A DNA stretch of 51,681 nucleotides from an uncultured Prevotellaceae bacterium (GTDB lineage: Bacteria; Bacteroidota; Bacteroidia; Bacteroidales; Bacteroidaceae), in the NCBI GenBank assembly GCA_947170495.1, contig CAMVUB010000016.1, positions 1 to 51,681 on the forward strand. Reading direction: 5' to 3'. Within the stretch, counting starts at the first letter, position 1. Every line of letters starts with the position of its first letter. This document shows, piece after piece, positions 48,968-51,681 of the stretch. The notes beneath the pieces were generated by a model that had not been told where the DNA came from, did no database searches, and was given only the letters and a program-made list of their open reading frames with translations. The translations under genes and the position numbers were made by a program.

Positions 48968-49168
48968 TCAGAATTCAAGTTTGCGGAAGGTGTTGGGGGT
49001 ATCGGTGTCCTCGATGTAGCCTTGGCAGCTTGAAGCATTGCCACCTGCTGCAAAGCTTGCTGTCGCGTAGCACGCGACGATGGACGCCCCAATGAGAGGC
49101 GCACCTGCTGTGCAGAGTCCTGCATGCTCTGATAAATTGAATCGATGAAAATCTTCTGTCCTAGGCAC
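48968..49168 (-). CDS. Possible small protein, unsupported
   Basis: A 66-residue frame that opens at a GTG and lacks a clear ribosome binding site: VPRTEDFHRFNLSEHAGLCT, AGAPLIGASIVACYATASFA, AGGNASSCQGYIEDTDTPNT. It has a small-residue-rich middle with three cysteines. It could be a small exported or post-translationally modified peptide, or merely an open frame inside a repeat-rich spacer. No modifying enzyme is nearby. Reported because it is the only open frame over 1.1 kb. Confidence 0.25.
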   Translation of the reverse strand: MPRTEDFHRFNLSEHAGLCTAGAPLIGASIVACYATASFAAGGNASSCQGYIEDTDTPNTFRKLEF

Positions 49169-49197
49169 TAAAAAACGTTTTTTCGACGAGAAAGTTT

Positions 49198-49440
49198 AAA
49201 ACCTTACACCTCGCGCAAAATGGTTGCAATTGATTGCTATACAGCAGATTGCAGCGCTCAACCCCCTACGCAACCTCGCGCAACCTCGCGCAACCTCGCG
49301 CAAGGTCGCGCAAACTGGGTGCTGGGGTTGGCTGCGTGCAGGGTTGCGCGAGGTTGCGCGAGGTTGCGTAGGGGTATGCGCGGGGTAATCAACTGACTTT
49401 CATGGGTGTTATGAAGATTTTGCGCGAGGTGTAAGCTTTT
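49198..49440. repeat. Nested palindromic element of CCTCGCGCAA units
   Basis: The outer arms 49198-49221 and 49417-49440 are reverse complements at 23 of 24 positions. Inside, 49263-49295 and 49342-49374 are perfectly complementary over 33 bases, built of a CAACCTCGCG decamer repeated three times. The loop (49296-49341) holds a further unit in altered form. No ORF covers it. It may be a non-coding RNA, a MITE-like remnant or a protein-binding array. Confidence 0.85.
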
Positions 49441-49499
49441 CAGACATTTCTAAGAATTTTGTCATGAGAGGTGCCGTAATGAATATCATGGAGGTCTGG

Positions 49500-49660
49500 A
49501 GAAGAAGGATGCGTCCTTCCGCCTATTACGACGCGTCGTAACGCCCCGAGGGACGCGTCGTAATATTTTTTCTCACGCGTGGGAAAAATAAGAGGACCGC
49601 GGTCTTGTGGGCTGAGGACCGCGGTCTTCGCGCCGTAAGACCGTGGTCTTTCGGTGTGTT
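49500..49660. repeat. Palindrome cluster (ACGACGCGTCGT and GACCGCGGTC types)
   Basis: TTACGACGCGTCGTAA (49526-49541) is a perfect 16-base palindrome, followed by GGACGCGTCG at 49551. AGGACCGCGGTCTT occurs at 49593-49606 and 49615-49628, and AAGACCGTGGTCTT at 49637-49650. Same family as the cluster at 10248-10304. Confidence 0.75.
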
Positions 49661-49698
49661 CCATGTGTGGAATTGACTTTGGTCTTTATTGGCCAGTC

Positions 49699-50502
49699 TC
49701 ATTTCTTTTTGTCTTCCAAGTAGCGCCGTTTCTTAGCGCTCATGGTTCTTGCCTCCTTCGCGGCCTTTGCAGCAGTCCTGACAGAGTTCTCTGCCTTGCG
49801 TATCTTGGCCGCAGCCTGACTGGCGCGTCGTTTGCGGTCTATGGCTTGTGCTATTTCCTTGCGCTTAGCCTTCTTTTCATCACGGATGGCATCCTTAGCA
49901 GCATCGCGGGCTTCTACCTCAGCCTTGCGCTTGGCAATCTTCTCCTCCTCTCGTGCCAGCACGCGTGACTGATAATCGGGATTTGACAACAGCTCTTTGC
50001 GGAAGGGAGTGGCGAGGATGTTCAACGCCAGTTTGGTGGCCTTCGTGCGTGCATAGCGCCAGCTCTTGCTCATGGCCTCGCACAATACGGTTCCATCGGT
50101 TAATACGGCTTTGGCACGATGAAGCCCGCCTTCGGTCTCTTCCATCTCTAAGGAGAGACGGCGCCCGTCGGTATTGCGCACGATGGCGTCGGCCTGGGCA
50201 AGCAGATTGGCATTGCGTCGTTTGTGCTGGAAGAGATAGATGTTCTCGTCGTTAAGGATATACTTGCCGATGAACCAGTTGCGGATGTCTTCATCAAGCG
50301 TGGTCACATAGCCGAAGATGGCATACACGAAGATGTGCCTGTGCGCCGTGATGTCGAACTTCTCGCCGGCACGAACAAACTGACGCAGTTTCCACTCGTC
50401 GAACAGCCGTTCCAGCCGTTCGTTGCAGAACAGGTTACCCAGCACATGCTGCAGCCGCGTGCCCTCGCCGGTGAAATAGCGGTAGAGCACCTGTGCCACC
50501 AT
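49699..50502 (-). CDS. Unrecognised protein with possible dsRNA-binding-like segment and basic tail
   Basis: 267 residues, starting MVAQVLYRYFTGEGTRLQHV. The middle has LFCNERLERLFDEWKLRQFV, HRHIFVYAIFGYVTTLDEDI and RRLSLEMEETEGGLHRAKAV, ending SKSWRYARTKATKLALNILA. This last part resembles the end of a double-stranded RNA-binding domain (beta strands, then K-x-A-x-x-x-A-A helix). From residue 175 on it is a long, highly basic coiled coil (EEEKIAKRKAEVEARDAAKD, EKKAKRKEIAQAIDRKRRAS). The first 80 residues recall an RNase III fold, but the catalytic LGD motif was not found. The frame stays open upstream of the ATG, so the start is uncertain. It lies 30 bases after hemW. Confidence 0.45.
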   Translation of the reverse strand: MVAQVLYRYFTGEGTRLQHVLGNLFCNERLERLFDEWKLRQFVRAGEKFDITAHRHIFVYAIFGYVTTLDEDIRNWFIGKYILNDENIYLFQHKRRNANLLAQADAIVRNTDGRRLSLEMEETEGGLHRAKAVLTDGTVLCEAMSKSWRYARTKATKLALNILATPFRKELLSNPDYQSRVLAREEEKIAKRKAEVEARDAAKDAIRDEKKAKRKEIAQAIDRKRRASQAAAKIRKAENSVRTAAKAAKEARTMSAKKRRYLEDKKK

Positions 50503-50532
50503 GCCCTTGAACGCTAACCTGCCCTTAACAGA

Positions 50533-51681
50533 TCAGGAGGCCATGAGGTCGCTCATGATGTCGTCGGAGATCATGAGGGCGGATTCGGTGAGGCGGAGGG
50601 AGGATTCATCACGGATGAGGCGGGAGGCGTGAAGGTGGGGGGCGGCGTTGGTGAGGAGGGCGTCGAGGCGGGGCTGGCCGAAGCGGGAGAGGAAGCGGGG
50701 AAGGTCGATGCCTTCGCGGGTGCGGAGGCCGCACATGACGGCTTCGTTATGGAGGTCGGTTGTTGTGAGAGTTTCACAAGAGAAAGGAAGGGCTCCCTCC
50801 TGACCTCCCCGAGGGGAGGAATAGTAGGTGACGTAGTCATCGAGACTTGGGAGGTTGGCGCGGCGGGTACGGAGGCCGTCGTAGCTGTGGGCGCCGGGGC
50901 CGAAGCCGAGGTAGGGGATGCCGGTCCAGTAGCTGCTGTTGTGGCGGGAGCGGTAGCCGGGGAGGGCGAAGTTGGAGATCTCGTAGTGCTCGAAGCCAGC
51001 CTCGCGGGCACGCTGGCAGAGGAGCTGGTACATGGCGACGGACTCCTCGTCGGTGGCCTCGCGGAAGCGCCCTTCGTCGCGCCAGCGGGTGAGGAGGGTG
51101 CCCTCCTCGTAGCTGAGGGCATAGGCGGAGAGATGCTGGATGCCGAGGGAGAAGGCGGTGTCGAGGTCGTGCTCCCACTGTGCGAGGGTCTGGCCGGGGA
51201 GGCCGTAGATGAGGTCGATGCTGATGTTACGGATGCCGTCGGCCTGCAGACGACGGACGGCTTGGATGGCGGTCTGGCTGTCGTGGCGGCGACGGATGAG
51301 GTGCAGGAGCTGGTCGTCGAAGGTTTGGATTCCTAATGAGACCCTGTTAACTACGCGCAGCCTGCTCCCCTCCCTCACGGGAGGGGCTGGGGGTGGGTCT
51401 AAGTCATCAGGGTTCATCTCCAGCGTCACTTCAGCCCCGTCCTCGACGTCGTAGTTGGCATAGACGGCATCGAAGATCTGCTGCAGAAGAGTGGGGGAGA
51501 GCTGCGAGGGAGTGCCGCCACCTATATATATTGTGCGTACACGCGTGTGAGGAAGCTCATGACGACGCTCGGCGATCTCGCGGCAGAGGGCCTGGACATA
51601 GTGTTGCATTTCCTCCTCGCGCGTGGTGGAAAAGAAGTCGCAATAGGCACATCGGGAGCGACAGAAGGGGATGTGTATGTA
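50533..51681 (-). CDS. hemW: Radical SAM heme chaperone HemW (partial, N-terminus outside window)
   Basis: 382 residues are visible; the first few lie beyond base 51681. YIHIPFCRSRCAYCDFF contains the CxxxCxxC cluster ligands, so the frame continues upstream of the internal ATG at 51609. TIYIGGGTPSQLSP, LEMNPDDL, VNRVSLGIQTFDDQLLHLIR, NISIDLIYGLPGQTL and PYLGFGPGAHSYDG are HemW/HemN signatures. HemW binds heme and an Fe-S cluster and probably inserts heme into proteins. Two dispersed palindromic repeats are translated in frame (51365-51400 giving DPPPAPPVREGS; 50788-50818 giving SSPRGGQEGALPF), each replacing or adding to a linker. Confidence 0.9.
   Translation of the reverse strand, partial: YIHIPFCRSRCAYCDFFSTTREEEMQHYVQALCREIAERRHELPHTRVRTIYIGGGTPSQLSPTLLQQIFDAVYANYDVEDGAEVTLEMNPDDLDPPPAPPVREGSRLRVVNRVSLGIQTFDDQLLHLIRRRHDSQTAIQAVRRLQADGIRNISIDLIYGLPGQTLAQWEHDLDTAFSLGIQHLSAYALSYEEGTLLTRWRDEGRFREATDEESVAMYQLLCQRAREAGFEHYEISNFALPGYRSRHNSSYWTGIPYLGFGPGAHSYDGLRTRRANLPSLDDYVTYYSSPRGGQEGALPFSCETLTTTDLHNEAVMCGLRTREGIDLPRFLSRFGQPRLDALLTNAAPHLHASRLIRDESSLRLTESALMISDDIMSDLMAS
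51365..51400. repeat. Dispersed palindromic repeat inside hemW
   Basis: CTCCCCTCCC ... GGGAGGGG then GGGGGTGGGTCT. Near-identical over 36 bases to the copies in DPP-IV (43446) and rimM (35174), but read in a different frame. Confidence 0.82.

Noticed and set aside
1..51681. tRNA or rRNA genes
   Set aside because: No tRNA-like cloverleaf or T-loop sequence, and no rRNA sequence, was noticed on either strand by eye; a covariance search could still find one missed.

Overview
The window is a stretch of a Bacteroidales chromosome, most likely Prevotellaceae. The evidence is the Bacteroidota -7 promoter box TAnnTTTG (many copies, often TATCTTTG or TACCTTTG), the paired GGGtGRT / NifU-like genes, TamL-TamB, a gliding-type GldB lipoprotein, DUF4290, BspA-like leucine-rich-repeat proteins, and C-terminal D-L-x-G-R ... 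NGKKV tails like those of secreted Prevotella proteins. The core genes are GC-rich. No tRNA, rRNA or CRISPR array was seen.

Layout. 0-1.5 kb: Fe-S scaffold pair and a C_GCAxxG_C_C protein. 1.6-7.6 kb: a three-gene secreted polysaccharide unit (GH51 arabinofuranosidase, carbohydrate-binding-like protein, GH53 galactanase) fitting arabinogalactan/galactan side chains of pectin. 7.6-8.7 kb: a RelA/SpoT-domain alarmone synthetase. 8.7-14.4 kb: an accessory module on the minus strand (smalll protein, HU-family protein, DUF5675, phage-replication-like protein, DUF2693, HNH protein, two unknowns, zinc ribbon), full of dispersed repeats and one 64-nt inverted-repeat pair. 14.5-18.4 kb: a BspA-like gene apparently split in register by about 3.05 kb carrying a two-gene Ig-like (BIG_2) operon. 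18.8-31.6 kb: housekeeping genes (rmuC, TrmH-type and RsmI-like methyltransferases, gldB-like, flavodoxin-like, tamB, tamL, cca). 31.7-44.2 kb: the conserved Bacteroidales block rseP-dxr-rimM-murA-DUF4290-tsaB facing yicC-gmk-nadD, then gdhA, a DPP-IV peptidase and a patatin. 45.1-49.7 kb: a second accessory island of lower GC (DUF4160/DUF2442 pair, intact BspA-like protein, then more than 1 kb of palindromes and tandem repeats). 49.7 kb to the end: an unrecognised protein with a basic tail and hemW, which runs off the edge.

Most noteworthy: (1) a structured, apparently covarying leader shared by both BspA-like genes, with a terminator-like hairpin and competing pairings in one copy; (2) a nested palindrome at 49198-49440 built from CCTCGCGCAA units; (3) a dispersed GC-rich palindrome lying in frame inside conserved housekeeping genes (rimM, hemW, DPP-IV, dxr, tamL), read in different frames; (4) the in-register split of a BspA gene; (5) the 64-nt inverted repeats around a 1.9-kb phage-like cassette. 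All of these come from reading the sequence; no searches or folding programs were run.
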